From Podospora comata (taxonomy: Eukaryota > Ascomycota > Sordariomycetes > Sordariales > Podosporaceae), in the NCBI GenBank assembly GCA_017354895.1, contig CP071495.1:603001-667000 (forward strand): 64,000 nt of DNA, in the 5' to 3' direction. This document shows, piece by piece, positions 11,791 through 23,900 of this stretch (positions are counted from its first letter, which is position 1; every line of letters begins with the position of its first letter). Under the pieces are notes generated by a model. That model saw only the letters and a program-made list of their open reading frames with translations, made no database searches and was not told the DNA's origin. Position numbers and translations under genes: made by a program.

Positions 11791-13530
11791 TTTGAACGGT
11801 TGGAGGGGTGGTGGTGGCTTGCGGTACCGGTGACAGTGCGACCGCAGTTTTGCGTGGTAGGACTCGGCGGCACAGCCCGCAATTCAATTGCCCGACAGCG
11901 GACAGTCAGTCGGTCAGGATCTCTGGTCCTTACTCGCTTCCAGGTTGCGATGCAGCCACTTTGCTTCTTCCGTCTGATCGGAACAGGGTGACAGTGCGAT
12001 TCATGCACGACCGTCGTTCGATTCGCCGTTGTAATCAGGCACTTGCGAGCCTACTTTAGTGTGGGTGCCGGTCTGTGTGATGTGTAACGTTTTGCGAAAC
12101 GTTTGGGGGGGGGGAGCAGGCTCGTATTGGCACGGCAAAGATAAGCACAATTAGAGAAAAGATGAATGGTTCAAACAGTCTGGGGGAAAAAGACGATCTG
12201 GCCGGGGAGGTGGGCGCTGAAGCTTCTTTGTAGAAAGTTGTCCGTCAAGGTGCATGTGAAGCTGGACAAACGACCGAGTCCCGCCGAGGCAACTGTCATG
12301 GTCATCGGCCCATGATCGTGGTAAAACCGGTGGACCGTTTCCGTCAACAGCTCGCCGTTGGTGCACACACATGACGGGGAATTCATCCACCTGGTTTCCA
12401 CCGGTCTACGCAGTATGTTCGACCCCTTCCTCTCCAAGACCTCTTAGCCAAGGTGCCCGTTCGAATTACGTGATAGAGAAGCCACGAGACGCCTTGAAAC
12501 TTCCATGCCAGGATCGAAGCTCCATCCAAGTTCTACCCTTGATGGCTAGCAGCGGGTTAGCTTCCTTCCAACCAAGGCCTAGTGCCATCTTTCAGGTTGC
12601 TAGCTGCTGCAAGGGGGATCATCTTTCCCGCCCCGCCCGCTTTCTCCAGCTATCGGCTCTTGCGGGAGTTGTGGAGGAACTGGAGAAAAATCAACAAGCA
12701 CCGGTGCTTGTTGGAGACAAACAGGCGGTAAGAGCTCAAAAAGGGGTCATCTTGGGCCGGGATGGTGACAGCTCTCGGCCAGGCTCGCTCATGGCGCTAT
12801 TTTTCAGACGTTGTAGAGCTTTCATTGACAGACTGCCTGTCCCTCCTGCAGGGGCTGGTGTTTATCCGACAAATGAAGCAGAGCCTTTTTACCTCATGTT
12901 AATCCCTCTCGAGCAGACGACATCTGTGTGAGTGGAGAAGAAAAAGCAGAAAAAATACGGTCGAGACTCGGGATTGAGGGTTGCACGACAGTAAAAGTCT
13001 TCGCCCCGTTGCGACAGATAGGATAACTGGCCGTTCTTCCGAGATAAGACATATGCAGCTCTCATAGATAGGATCCAACGATACGGATTAAGTTGCGACT
13101 GGTTGGCGTTTCATCAGTTGTAGTCCAGGCCGGCTCAGTCTACCTGGCACCAGGTGTAAGCACATACGATGAGGTATGTAGGTGAAACGGCTTTTGGTGG
13201 CGTCACCAAGCCCAAAAAAGCAATGAACTGGGGAAAGCTGGACTTCCATAAGGCAGCCAACCAGAAGCCAAGCGCATTCAAGCTGACCGCCTTGTGCGGC
13301 TGATAGACCTTGAGTGGGGAAGATATTTTCTGCCGGGCGGACAAGATTTCGTTCGCTCAACATCCATCGAGTCCGTTGCTGGCGCAGCCTTCTACTCTGT
13401 TCAAACTATTCACTCGGTCCCTGCCTCCCAGTCAATCCCGCCGATCCTGATTGTGTCCTTCAAACAGCCCACCAGAAGCCACAACTTAATATTCGAAAGC
13501 ACCCATCATCATCATCATCATCGTTTCAGA
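11791..13530. promoter_or_regulatory. Long divergent intergenic region (aminotransferase / RRP1)
   Basis: 1.74 kb. No convincing gene; a 186-codon open frame at 12371-12931 has no recognisable features. The region holds an AACGTTT-tgcg-AAACGTT inverted repeat (12086-12103), a G10 run (12105-12114) and a perfect 22-bp palindrome (12692-12713). The last bases before RRP1 contain a short atc microsatellite (about 13503-13522). Confidence 0.45.
12692..12713. repeat. Perfect 22-bp palindrome
   Basis: caacaagcacc followed directly by ggtgcttgttg, an exact inverted repeat with no spacer and centre ACCGGT. It lies mid-way between two divergent genes. It could be a dimer-binding operator or simply chance. 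Confidence 0.9.
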
Positions 13531-14425
13531 ATGGCGTCTCAGGAAAGGAGCATGCCGTTCATCAAAAACTTGGCTTCAAGTGGTTCGTAGCCCCTTTCTT
13601 CTGTCAAAGGTAAATAGTGCGGGCGACCTGCTAATGGCACCAACAGACCGTAAAATCCGAACATCGGCGCTTGCCTCTCTTCATACCTTCCTCTCGTCCC
13701 GCCAAATCTCTTCCTCTCTCACCACCCTCGACATCCTCAAACTCTGGAAGGGCCTCTTTTTCGCCTTGTGGATGTGTGATCGCGCGATTCCTCAACAAAC
13801 CCTCTGCGCCGAGCTGGCCAACCTTATCAATGTGCTTCCTCGCCATGCTGTCGTCCCCTGGCTGCGCGGCTTCTGGGCGACCATGGCGCGCGAGTGGACA
13901 AGCATCGATGTGCTGCGCATGGAAAAGTTCTTGCTGCTGGTTAGGAGGGTCGTCGCCAGCGGGTTCGAATGGATGAAGAAGGGAGATGAAGGCAAAAAGA
14001 AGAAGAGCGGGAAAGAGACTGCTTGGGATATGCAAAGGGTGGACAACATTCTTGATCTATTGAATGAATGGCCCTTTTCCCTTGAAGACGAAGCGCGGGT
14101 GGAGCAAGGAACAGAAAAGGAAGAGTTGGTGCCCCAGACGATACCCGTAGGGTTGAGGCTGCATGTACTGGACATATGGGTGGATGAGGCTGAGAAGGTC
14201 GGGCTGTTAGAAGCGGACGATGTCGAGGCAAGCAAGATTTTACAGCGCCTTATCGATCAAGTGGACGCTTTAGAGCAAGCCACAACGAGACCAGCTGTGC
14301 GCATCCGATCTAAAGATTCTCTGGGGGATGAGCGTCTCCCAGGCAACCGCAAGCCCGCGGTTGAAGAGGATCAAACGACGACAGATGGCGGGGATGGAGG
14401 CGACTGGGATGGTTTCGAGGACTAA
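13531..14425 (+). CDS. RRP1: Ribosomal RNA processing protein RRP1/Nop52
   Basis: Two exons: 13531-13582 and 13647-14425 (276 residues). The donor gttcgt is non-canonical after GT, but the acceptor caacag joins SS-DRKIRTSALASL in frame, and the first-exon frame stops at once without splicing. The N-terminal FIKNLASSDRKIR...TFLSSR followed by LWKGLFFALWMCDRAIPQQ and a WLRGFWATMAREW segment is the conserved Nop52 domain of nucleolar proteins needed for 27S pre-rRNA processing to 25S/28S rRNA. A Lys-rich patch (about residue 150) and an acidic Gly/Asp C-terminus ending WDGFED are typical additions. The length matches yeast Rrp1 (about 280). Confidence 0.85.
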
Positions 14426-14754
14426 CTTCATGGAAATCTAATTATCTGATGGAGCATAGAACGCTTTATGCCAATTTGTTGATTCTTCGTACCTCAAATG
14501 CCGCAACGTATGCTTGCATCTCACGCCAGACCATGTATGGAAAAGAGTACTTTATCCCCGACGTGTGGATCTAATGCGGAAGTGAAGAAAGAAACAAGGA
14601 AAACACCTGCCTCGAATCTGCTTAGAAGCTTGCTCGCTCACACCGCTGCCTCCACTTCCATGGGTATATAAAACTCATCTCATCAGTGCCTCCAATTCAT
14701 TATCCGAGCCCAACCACAAAAGAAAAAAGAAAAGCTAATCACAACACTACGCTA
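14426..14754. other. Convergent intergenic region
   Basis: 3' ends of RRP1 (+) and the sphingoid kinase (-) face each other. AT-richer than the genes; no gene seen. Confidence 0.5.
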
Positions 14755-16590
14755 TCACGCCAGTAGCCTTTCACTTGTTGTGACTTTGTCCCAATTGAGG
14801 GGGCCGGGTGCCTCGAAGCAGCCGTTTTTGGACAGTGTCAAGCCCAAGCCTTGATGGATCTCGGCCTGGAACGGCTCAAATGGTCTCGCCTCGCCATCAA
14901 TGCTTAGGTAGCCGCCCTTTCCTGCATTGCGTGGTATGAGACGGTATGCCGAAATCTTGCGGTAGGTGACCAACGGACTATCGAAGAACTCGCCTGTATC
15001 GACCGCCATCTGGAGGCCCACAGACTTGAGTGGGCTGACATCGCCCTGGGTGATGATGAGATCCATGAGTCCATCATTTGCAAGGGCAGCCGAGAAAAAG
15101 TTGGCATCGGGCGCCATGTAGGCCATCTAGACACCCGCAAGGTCAGTTTGAGCTTTCAACATGTCACGGGGGCCGCCTATTCAAAACTCACGTTTCCGCA
15201 GTAGAAGCTACCAAGTTTTTCATAAGGCACCAGTTCCCATCCCTCAGGGAGCTTGTCCATGACGGTGCCATACTTGAGTGGTGGGAGGCCCGGGCCACCG
15301 TCGTCCACTGCCGCACTCGGGGATGGGGATGATGATGTCGTGGGGCACCCATCGGCATCTGTTCCATCGCAGGCTCTGGATTGTCCGCTGTCGCTACTCG
15401 CTTCGACGTCGGCGCTTCCCAGCGTGACGCGCTCCCGGTAATGCCGTTTCACGCTTTCCTTGTGTTCGATTTCAACCTTGACGGCAATATCGCAGGGGTA
15501 TGTCTTCTTCTGCAGAACCAGCATGAGGAAGCCAACGGTGAAGCGGGCGGCTCCCATCCAGCGCAAATGCTCGGTTCCCAGGTCCAAGTCGGCAATCACG
15601 CCCAGGGCCTGGCTGAGGAAACTGACAAACCGCTCTTCGCCCTGTGTGATGCTGACCAGGTCTAAAGGGGTGGGGATCCCCTTGATGATGGCCAGCGCCG
15701 CCAGGGTCGGCCGGTGAGTGCCGTAGAGGTTGCAGCTCATTGCATTTCCAGAACCGCAGGGGATGTGGCACACGGCAATTTTGGACAAAGCCCGGCGGGC
15801 GTCTGGCCGTTTTGCCAGGCCGTTGAACACCTCGTGAGGTAGCCCATCACCGGAGCACGGGATCGCAATGTCATAATTGTCGATGTCCAGAACTTGGGCC
15901 AGATCCACTGCCTCGCCTGAATATGTTGTCCGAACGATCGTCATGGGTATACGCGCCGCCTCAAAGATAGGCTTGACCTGCTTGTCCCAGATCTTGTCGG
16001 CCCCCCCTGGTCCAGCATGAGGGTTTACCAAGACCCAAGCACGCTTACGGCGGACGGCAGTGCCGTAGGCCCGCTTCAGGAGGCTCTCAACCCATTTTAT
16101 CATATAGTCGTCTGTCTGCTCGGCAGTCTGGGCCGGGACGGCAAATTTTAGGTTGCGAACCACGAGATGATGCGGGCTATCTTCATGAGCATAGTCCACT
16201 ACGAGCCAACTACAGTCTTCTGAAGTCTCCGCCCAGAGAATGTTGTAATATGGAATGCTGCTTGGTGTGCCTTTCTTCGTTCCTGGTCATTGGGTTAGCA
16301 TATGCTGTCTTGTTCAACACTGCTCATCTATCTGTACCTAGACTGGGTAAACATGATCGGTTGGGTTTGGTTACCAATTGGTCTGCGCCGGTGTCAACTT
16401 TTGATAACTCCCATGTGCCCAAGAGCTTCATTAACAGTGCGGGCCTACCTGGTATAAGAAGAGACTCGGGCCCAAGAGTGAGTGTAACTCCCGGGGAGAG
16501 GACAAGAGCATTGTTCAATTCCTGACCAGCGGCCTCGACGACTTCCGGGCTTGCTGTCTTGGCTGGATTCGCCATCGCGTCCTGGTCCAT
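14755..16590 (-). CDS. Sphingoid long-chain base kinase (sphingosine kinase), LCB4/5 type
   Basis: Three exons: 16590-16449, 16282-15192 and 15126-14755 (534 residues). The 166-bp first intron (donor gtaggc, branch tgctaac, acceptor accag) joins LLIPGTKKGTPSSIPYYNILWAE-type sequence. The second (donor gtgagt) joins YCGN to MAYMAPDANFF. DAG-kinase catalytic fold: the nucleotide loop is VNPHAGPGGA, the GDG motif is SGDGLPHEVFNGL, and PCGSGNAM and ANDGLMDL are conserved. It phosphorylates dihydrosphingosine/phytosphingosine to the 1-phosphates. A Ser/Asp/Pro-rich insert at about residues 365-405 interrupts the C-terminal half and is a common variable linker. Start chosen at MDQDAMANPAK; the inner Met five residues on is also possible. 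Confidence 0.9.
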
Positions 16591-17364
16591 CGTGTTGGTT
16601 CGCGTTTGTTTGTTCTGGAGATTAAAATATACTGCGAAGGCCCGTTTCTCAGCAAAAGATGGCGACCAAAACAATGCGCGGTCCCCAGAAGAGAAAGTGT
16701 CGCCAACAACAAAACAGTGCAGCAAGGTAACAGGGACGGCAACAGACAAGGGGCAATCGTCAGCGGATGATCCTTTCCCCACAGACGTCGGGTGTCGCAA
16801 AGGTGATGGTCTCCTCAAACCACCGCCCGCTATCAATAACACGACACGGCTGGGGAATAAAGAAGAGGCTACGGGTATGGGGGATCCCAGGCTATAAAGC
16901 GGGCCTGTGGTGGTTTAATCGACTCGCATTTTCGCAGCGAAAATCCGCCCCGGGTTCAGAATGCGAGGGTTCCATCATTAACAAATCGGGAAGCTCGGAA
17001 ATTAGCCCAGAGCGCGCCGCCAGCCTGGGTTGTGTACTGTTCAAGTAGCCACCTACATACGACACAATAATACAGACCCTGTTCTATTTTTCATCTTGAT
17101 GTATGCATTGTGCTACAAGATAAGTGTCGCTATGTCTCATGCAAACCACAACATTCTCACCTGCCCATCTGCAGACAGCAATCAATACTACTGAATGCGT
17201 CTGTAATGTCGCTTTTGTTTACCATCAAACTACCATGATCAAACCCAGTTGAAGCTACATGGCCCAGCCTACATCAGCGCCCACCGCCGTTGCCCATTTT
17301 TACCAACAACTAGTGTTCCAGAAACAACTTTTCTCGGCCGCTTGGTAGTTTCTACAACCTCTTC
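16591..17364. promoter_or_regulatory. Promoter of the sphingoid kinase and 3' flank of NAA15
   Basis: 774 bp. No gene seen. Nested inverted repeats lie at 16923-16967 (see separate entry). Confidence 0.45.
16923..16967. promoter_or_regulatory. Nested palindromes with TTTTCGC arms (possible E2F/SBF-like site)
   Basis: ATTTTCGC-a-GCGAAAAT at 16928-16944 is an exact inverted repeat around one base. It sits between outer arms CTCGCATT (16923-16930) and AATGCGAG (16960-16967). TTTTCGC resembles E2F/SBF-type cell-cycle sites, but this is similarity only. It lies about 340 bp upstream of the kinase start codon. Confidence 0.4.
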
Positions 17365-19680
17365 TTAGGCGAGCTCTGTCTTCAGCGCTTCTTGAATCTT
17401 GGGGGCCAGAGACTCCAGGACACCGTCCATCGTCTTTTGCATTGTGGCCGCGAGCTCCTGAACCTTGACATGGTTCTCATCTAGAGCCTGGGCTGCCTTG
17501 AGGCACTTTGCGGCCAACACGTACTTTTCTGCATCATTATGTTAGCAAGCCGGAGCTTTCCGTTTATCACTGACACGAAAGACTTACTCCTGCGGATGTA
17601 GACCTCAAAGCCCGCGATCTGGCCCTCAATGTTCTTGGGGCTAAACTGGAGAAGTGGCTCCAAGAACTTCATCGCATCTCCCAGGGGATCCTTCGTCTCG
17701 GCGAGCTTCATCCCGTTCGGGTCATCATCCTTCTTCTTGACTTCCTCCTCCTTATCCTTCTGTGCCTTGTTGGGGTTTTGCTTTGCGGCACGTTCTGCCG
17801 CTTCCTTCTCCGCCTTCTGTGCCTCCTTCTTGGCCTTCTTGGCCGCCTTCTTCTTCTGGGCAGCGTCTTCCCCGTTGGCGTTGTTGCCATTGGCGCCGTT
17901 CACGCCTTCTGGCTTGTCGTACATGGACAGGTAAAGCTTCACGGCATCCAGAGCAGCCCGGAAGTAGAATGGATGCTCCCTGAGCTTGTCTTCCCAGCGA
18001 ATCATGTCCACGTATGCGCGGATTTGACCCTTGCGAAGAGAGAAACTGTGGAAATCGAACTGGTCCTCCTGCCAAATGTCGAAAATGTTGAATACGGTGT
18101 GGTAGCGCTTCAAAGCTAGAGCCACGTTTCCGCGACGCTGCCATGCCTCGCCATCCTCGGTCAAAAACCACATCGCTTGCATATCGATCAAGTCAGCCAA
18201 GGGGCCGCCGACAGTCTCGGCCCTCGTAAAAAGGCCGAGTGTGTTGAGGGCCTTCTCGTTCTCATTGTTCCTCAGCTGGTATTTGGCGGCCTTGGTGTTG
18301 ATGTAGCGGTCCTTTGTATCAAGTAGGCGAGCTTGGTCCATGGCCTTGGCGGCCTTCGCGATATCGCCTTGGTGTTTGAAAATTCTCGCCTTTGTCATTT
18401 GAAAATCGACACTCTTTGGGTCCAACTGGATGGCCTTCTCGACATACTCGAGCGCTTTGGTAAGGTCGCGGCTCATGTGATAGTTGTAGTGCTGGGCGAG
18501 GAAGAAAAGAGCAGCCCCTACTCCCTTGGAGCTGTCGCTGCTGGCTTCTGCGTTGGAACCCTCGGCTTCTTGGAGGTACTCTTCGGCCAGCGAAGGAAGA
18601 GTATCCTTTTTGAAGGAGTCAGAGTACAAGTGCTTAAGGTTGGCAAATGTTGATGGGACGCCCTTGTTGAACATCAGGGCCAGGTATGCTTTGGCTGCAG
18701 TTCGGAACTCGTCGCCTGTATCAAGAGGTCAGAATAGTTGTTTCATGGGCCCAATGTACAAAAGCAAAGGACGAACCTGTCAAAAAGTCCAAGGGCAAAC
18801 GACGAGCAGCATCAGAGCGGGGATACTTGGCAGAATATTCATCAAATATGGCCTTTTGCGCAGCCTCATCCTCGGCAGTCAGGCCCAACACGTCCACCAA
18901 GCGCTTGTAGTAGTCGGTGTGGTCTGGGTTTCGATCAATCAACGCCCGATATGCCGTTTCCGCCTCCTCCTTCCGTCCCAGCTCGGCAAGATAACGGGCC
19001 CGTAGCTCCATAACGGCCAACCGATCCAAGCACTTTTTGCACTCTTGCTCCAAGTGTTCCAGGGCCCGCTCTGTCTCTCCTTGCTCAGCAATGATGGAGT
19101 TTTTGTAAAGGAGCGCTTCCGAGTTCTCAAAGTCAGTCTTTGAAGGGGCCACCGACATGGACTTTTCGTAAGTGGTCAAGATCCTCTCGGCTTCCTGAAG
19201 ATTGCCCTCGAGATGGTGAGCAATAGCCAACGCGGTCCAGTTCTGACGCAGTTGCGGGCGCGCCTTGAGCATCGCGAATCTGCTTTGAACGTAACCTTCG
19301 TAGTCGCGGGTTTGCACCTGGAGGATGGCCAAGTCGCGCTGAATCTGTTGCGACTCAGGCTCGAGCTTGAGGGCAAACTTGTAGGCCTTGATAGCCTCCT
19401 CAAAGTTCTTGTTGGTACGGTACAGGATGCCGTACACATGCCAGCAGATGTGTGACTTGAAGTCAACCTTGAGAGCTTCCTTGGCCAGGTTGAAGGCCTC
19501 CTCTGTTTTACCCTGTGCGTTCATGATCAGGGCCTTCATCGACATGGTGTCGCCATGCTTGGGGTTCCTTTTCAAGATCTGCTCGGCCGCCTTGAGGCCC
19601 GCTCTGTATCGCTTCTCCTCATAGTCACGAATGACCTGGCGGAAGAGGTTGGCCTCTTTGGTACTGAGTATTTGTGGCAT
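17365..19680 (-). CDS. NAA15: NatA N-terminal acetyltransferase auxiliary subunit NAA15/Nat1
   Basis: Three exons: 19680-18777, 18715-17588 and 17528-17365 (731 residues). Introns are 61 and 59 bp (donors gttcgt, gtaagt; branches CTGAC, CTAAC). Tetratricopeptide repeats fill the protein, e.g. KHGDTMSMKALIMNAQGKTE and NFEEAIKAYKFALKLEPES, in the order typical of NAA15. A Lys/Ala/Glu-rich segment (about residues 570-620) precedes the C-terminal helical repeats, as in orthologues. It anchors catalytic NAA10 to the ribosome and shapes its active site for co-translational acetylation of Ala/Ser/Thr/Gly N-termini. Start chosen at MPQILSTKEANLFRQ, which matches the family start. An upstream in-frame ATG at 19758 would add 26 Ser/Pro-rich residues. 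Slightly shorter than yeast Nat1 (854). Confidence 0.92.
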
Positions 19681-20370
19681 CGGGACAGATTGCGGGGGTT
19701 GGCTACGGTGGTAAGCCGGTGGGGGAGCGGTTCGAGAAGAGAGAACAGCGGAGGACAAGACGGCTGCCGGTTAGTGCTTGCTATGTGCGACAATGGGCGG
19801 AGAGAGGGGATGGAGCGAGAGTGCACCGGCGGAGTGATGCCAACTGCGAATGCCAAAGGTCAGATGTCAAGCTAACGCAACCAGCGATGGAAATGCTTTT
19901 GGTGGGGCCAAACCGACAGAGAGGGTGCCTCTTCGATTGGAGGTTGCTTGTAGAGCCGGCCTGTTTTCTGCGGTGCTGTTTGTCGTTGTGAACGTCAAAA
20001 ATCGTGCGGTCCGCGGGATGCTGGAGATGGTGTTGCACTTCGCACAATGCGGCGGTCGATCAATGTGGGCTGCTTGGCTAGTTGAGCAATCAGTGGGAAG
20101 GCGCGGTCCCTCTTGACCCCACCATTGCCCGCCTAAAATGCCCCCGGACTCGGGGCTCTCGGCAGCCACCCGGGAGCTTCAAAGCTTCATCTGAGCTCTC
20201 CCGTGCCCGGCAACCCGGCGGGGAGCTCTCTCAGCCGCCGGGATCTTCACGGGGCAGTAGTAACTAAGAGTTGGACTTTGGTTCACATGTTCTACATACT
20301 CATACAGCCACAACATTCGTCGTGGTACGCCTTATTCTTACATCACTTCACTTGACCCTGCCGCTTCAGG
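19681..20370. promoter_or_regulatory. NAA15 promoter and 3' flank of MIX23
   Basis: 690 bp between two genes on the minus strand. A GC-rich patch with several gagctc/cccgg motifs lies at 20140-20250. No gene seen. Confidence 0.4.
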
Positions 20371-20995
20371 CTATGGCGCCGTATGGAGCTTTCGCCAGCG
20401 AGCTAGAGCATCTTCCCAGCTGTTTTCGATATCACCGCATCTTTCCCGAACAATTCCCCAGCTTCTTGCCCGGACGATGTTTTCAACGCCCATTTCCTGC
20501 CGAAGTATTGTCGCCAGCTGCTCGGTTCGCGCCTCTCGTGGGAAGAAACGTGACGAATATGGATCCAACCTCTCGTCCACAACACGCTCCCTGTTTTTCT
20601 CTTTTTCTGTCTCCCTGAGAGTGGCTTCAGGGTCATCGGGATCAGGGCTCGTGGCCACCAGGGTGCAATAGCTCAACACATCGGAGCGGGACTGCCACGA
20701 CGGAAATAGAATCTGGTTCTTGAAGGCTTCGCAGGAGCTTGCATCAATCTGCCGTGTGGCTGGCCGCGCCAGGCGAGAGGTGGAAGTTGGATCAAACCCC
20801 GCTCTAGATGGTGTTGCTAAGGCATTGAGGTTTTGTGTGATTGTGTCATCAATGGTGCCCCTCGACAGCCGAAGAAAATCTGAGGCTCGGTGTTAGCCAA
20901 GGTTTGGTCTTGGTTTGAAGAGGCCTACCTCGAAGGACAGTTACCGAGAAACAAAACTGCGGCGTGAGCGGTGGCAACGAGGATGGTTGGGTCAT
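20371..20995 (-). CDS. MIX23: Mitochondrial intermembrane-space protein MIX23 (CCDC58/Cid2 family)
   Basis: Two exons: 20995-20929 and 20879-20371, with a very short 49-bp intron (donor gtaggc, branch ggctaac, acceptor ctcag); 191 residues. The join creates TPQFCFSVTVLRDFLRLSRG followed by TIDDTITQNLN, aligning with human CCDC58 ([21 protein letters not shown]). Further matches are IDASSCEAFK (human IDASQTCKQLY), a second cysteine in VLSYC, and the terminal VENIVRARSWGIVRERC (human VEEVVNDRSWKVFNERC). The cysteines fit the twin CX(n)C arrangement of intermembrane-space proteins. The first Met of exon 1 (MTQPSSLPP) gives a natural short N-terminus. The exon assignment is by hand. Confidence 0.85.
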
Positions 20996-23900
20996 TGGAA
21001 CAGATGTGTGAGGTCTTGGAGCTGGGGATGCCGAAGGAGAAACAGTCTCCTGCGATGGAGCTGCCGGCTTCGTCCATAAAACACCCGCCACCTTGTTTGA
21101 CACGCGATTGCTTGTTGATGATGGATCCAGGGCGTCGGCTCCAGGACGATTTGCACCCAAACTAGTATCTACGTTTATAATGCTGATCAACAGAAGCTCT
21201 GCCGTGTCTGTTTGATAGATGCTGGAGGCTGACGTGCACGTTGTGCTTGTCTTCCAGGTTGGATTCGGAAGTGGCGTCACCCCGCGTTTGGCTTTGGACG
21301 ACTCATAAATGCCCCCGTGGATCGCTCTGGCCCATTAGGACTCGGGAATTGCCAATCACATCGCTCAAAACCCGGTAATTCATAATAGCGCGCTGGAAAG
21401 TGCCGAACACCAAATCAACGACACTCCAACTTTACAGACCCGATGTTGTAACAGAGACTTCTGCCAGCGACTTCGCACCATCGACCTCATGTGTAGCCAC
21501 TGTTCGCAGCGGTATGTTGAGACAACCTACAGAGAAATGCCTGATGCCTGAATACTGAGCCGGGGGCTTGTCTTGGACACACTCTCTCGCCGAAAGGTCC
21601 TGAACGCAGAGCAGCATCCAGTCTAAATCTCACGGCAAAAGACGTAGGGGCGAGGAATGAACAAACTAGATATTTCTAACTAGGTGCACGTGCTACAAAC
21701 ACCGACACTCGAGAACAGACATCACATCCTCACGTAGGTTAGGGTGGCCTGGTGGTAATAACGTGGCAGACACATGCATCTGGGGGCCGCTTCAGGCCTC
21801 AAATGATGGTAATCTCTCGACAATTTCAGCATGTCTGGCTGAGCGGCCATCCGTTCAGCTGAAACAAATTTTCTCCACGCCTAGGCTATGATGGAGTAGA
21901 CGAGACCATCCTGGATACGGATAATGTCACACGCAATGAATGAGGTAGAGACAAGATTGACTGCACAGAATTTGGTTTGACAGCTCGCCTCCTTAACGAG
22001 TGGTGGGATCAGGCAGAGGCACCACACCGAGGCCCATATGCCAGTCTTTAGCGCAGCACATCACAAGACTTGACATTTCCCGCAACAGAAAACCTCCCAC
22101 TGATCCTCGACCAGCAGCTATGCCAATCATCCAGACGGCATGTCGGCTGCCCTCAGCCAGCCAAGCACAACAAGCGCATTGGTGACCAACTTCCTCCTTC
22201 CGAACTACTTCCTCATCTTCGGCCCGTCTGTCGAGGGAGAGCAACATGGCTACGTGCTCGATGGAATGGTCAGATATGGCCAGGTGTCCGACTCCGAGGA
22301 ACTCGATGCCGGTTCCACCGCGGGTCGAGCCTGGTCAAGATAACAAAGGAAAGAGCGAAATCACTTCGTGGCGTTGAACATTGGTCTTAGCCCTATGTCC
22401 GTCGGAACAACAGGGCGGCTCAGCCGAAACAAACGCTGCTCCGGACGTGCAATCCTCACTTGAGAGCAAGCTCATCTGCATCTGCAACGCTGACGTGTCG
22501 TCAAAACGTGCACGCTTCTAGAAGAAGGCTATTGCAGGGCAGGACAAGTCGACGACATTTTGAACGGCTCCCTTCATAGCCATATACAGCGAGGCTCGAC
22601 AATTACGGAGTGAGGGTCAAGTATTCGATGATGGTGTTGATGATGATGATGGCCCTCCCGTCTAGCTCCAGGTCACTTTCTGTCTGCTACTGGTAGGTAG
22701 AGGTACCTATCTGTGTCCGGACGGGGAGGAGGTACGGTACTCGAGAGGCTTGGCGCCCCTCCGGCGGTACTGGCCTAACCGGGCCGCAAAGCCGGACCGA
22801 TTTGAATCTGGCACTCCACAGCGGCACCTTGCGCGATCTGAAAATATGGCATGGAGACAACCATGGGCCGACGCATATCCTCCGAGTCGCTTCTGGTATC
22901 AAGCTCCGCACAGATGCGCTAGGTCCCAGCCAACGTTGCATTCTCAACCCAAGCAGAAAGCCAGCGTCGTCCGCGGTTCTCTCACGATCCCGGCTTTCAA
23001 ATTTCATGGATTGCATATGCACGAGAGAGAAACGAGCCATCGAAACGCGTCTTGGCGCCGTGCAGACAAGACAGGCCACAGGCGATCGGCGCGGCAGGCA
23101 GAGGCGAGCAGCCTAATATGCCACGTTGAAATCAGCCAAAAGTCCATCAATTTGGCCGATACACGCCGGTCCCTGCCCAGATAGCAGAAACGTACTATCG
23201 TGCCAAAGAAACGGGATGCTCGCCCGGGACGGAGGCTGGGGGAAAGAGGTAGAAGCCACCAAGAAACCATCTACAGCACCACACACCCACAACTACCCCA
23301 GAGATATCGAGGGTAAATGGCAGTCCCGGGAGTGGCCCCCTTAGCAGCATACACGAAGGCGGGCCAGCAGCGGGTAATATTCTTCGCGCCTGGTGGTGCC
23401 GCCATAGGCGATGCTCTTTGTTCTCGCGCAAGCGCTCACGCGGTAGCTACTCTGGGGGCTGTAGTCGTGCCCGCTGGGGATTCGATCATTCATCCTCCAC
23501 CCTCGGCAAGGCAGGCTCATGCAAGCTGGAGGCGAAGCCTGCTGGTCCGCAGCGGCCAGGGCCACAACCTCATGGCCGTGGTGACGGTCGAGGAAAGCAC
23601 ACCCGGTAACATGTGAAGTGGGGGTTCTCGTGCTGCTACTGACCTCACTGACCTATCTTTTTTGCCTCGTAGGCTCTCTCGAAGCCGTCACCTCAGATGA
23701 AGACATCACTATGGTCTGCCAGCCCGGGCACTCGCCCCTAGCTAGGAACCGGAACACCTCTAGAAGATCCCAGTTCAGTACAGCTTAAGGTCCAACAGTT
23801 TTCTCAAGCTATCTGATGTAGCAGCAGCCCTCGCCATAGTCTGTTCTTCCGGGACCAGGCGGAACTGCACAGTTGGCATGTTTCATATGGGATAAGAGGG

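Noticed and set aside
12371-12931. 186-codon open frame between aspartate aminotransferase and RRP1
   Set aside because: No domain, no compositional bias of real genes, overlaps other random frames; treated as intergenic.
22687-23184. Overlapping open frames on both strands (130 and 144 codons)
   Set aside because: Arg/Ser-rich translations in both directions with no recognisable similarity; typical of GC-rich non-coding DNA.
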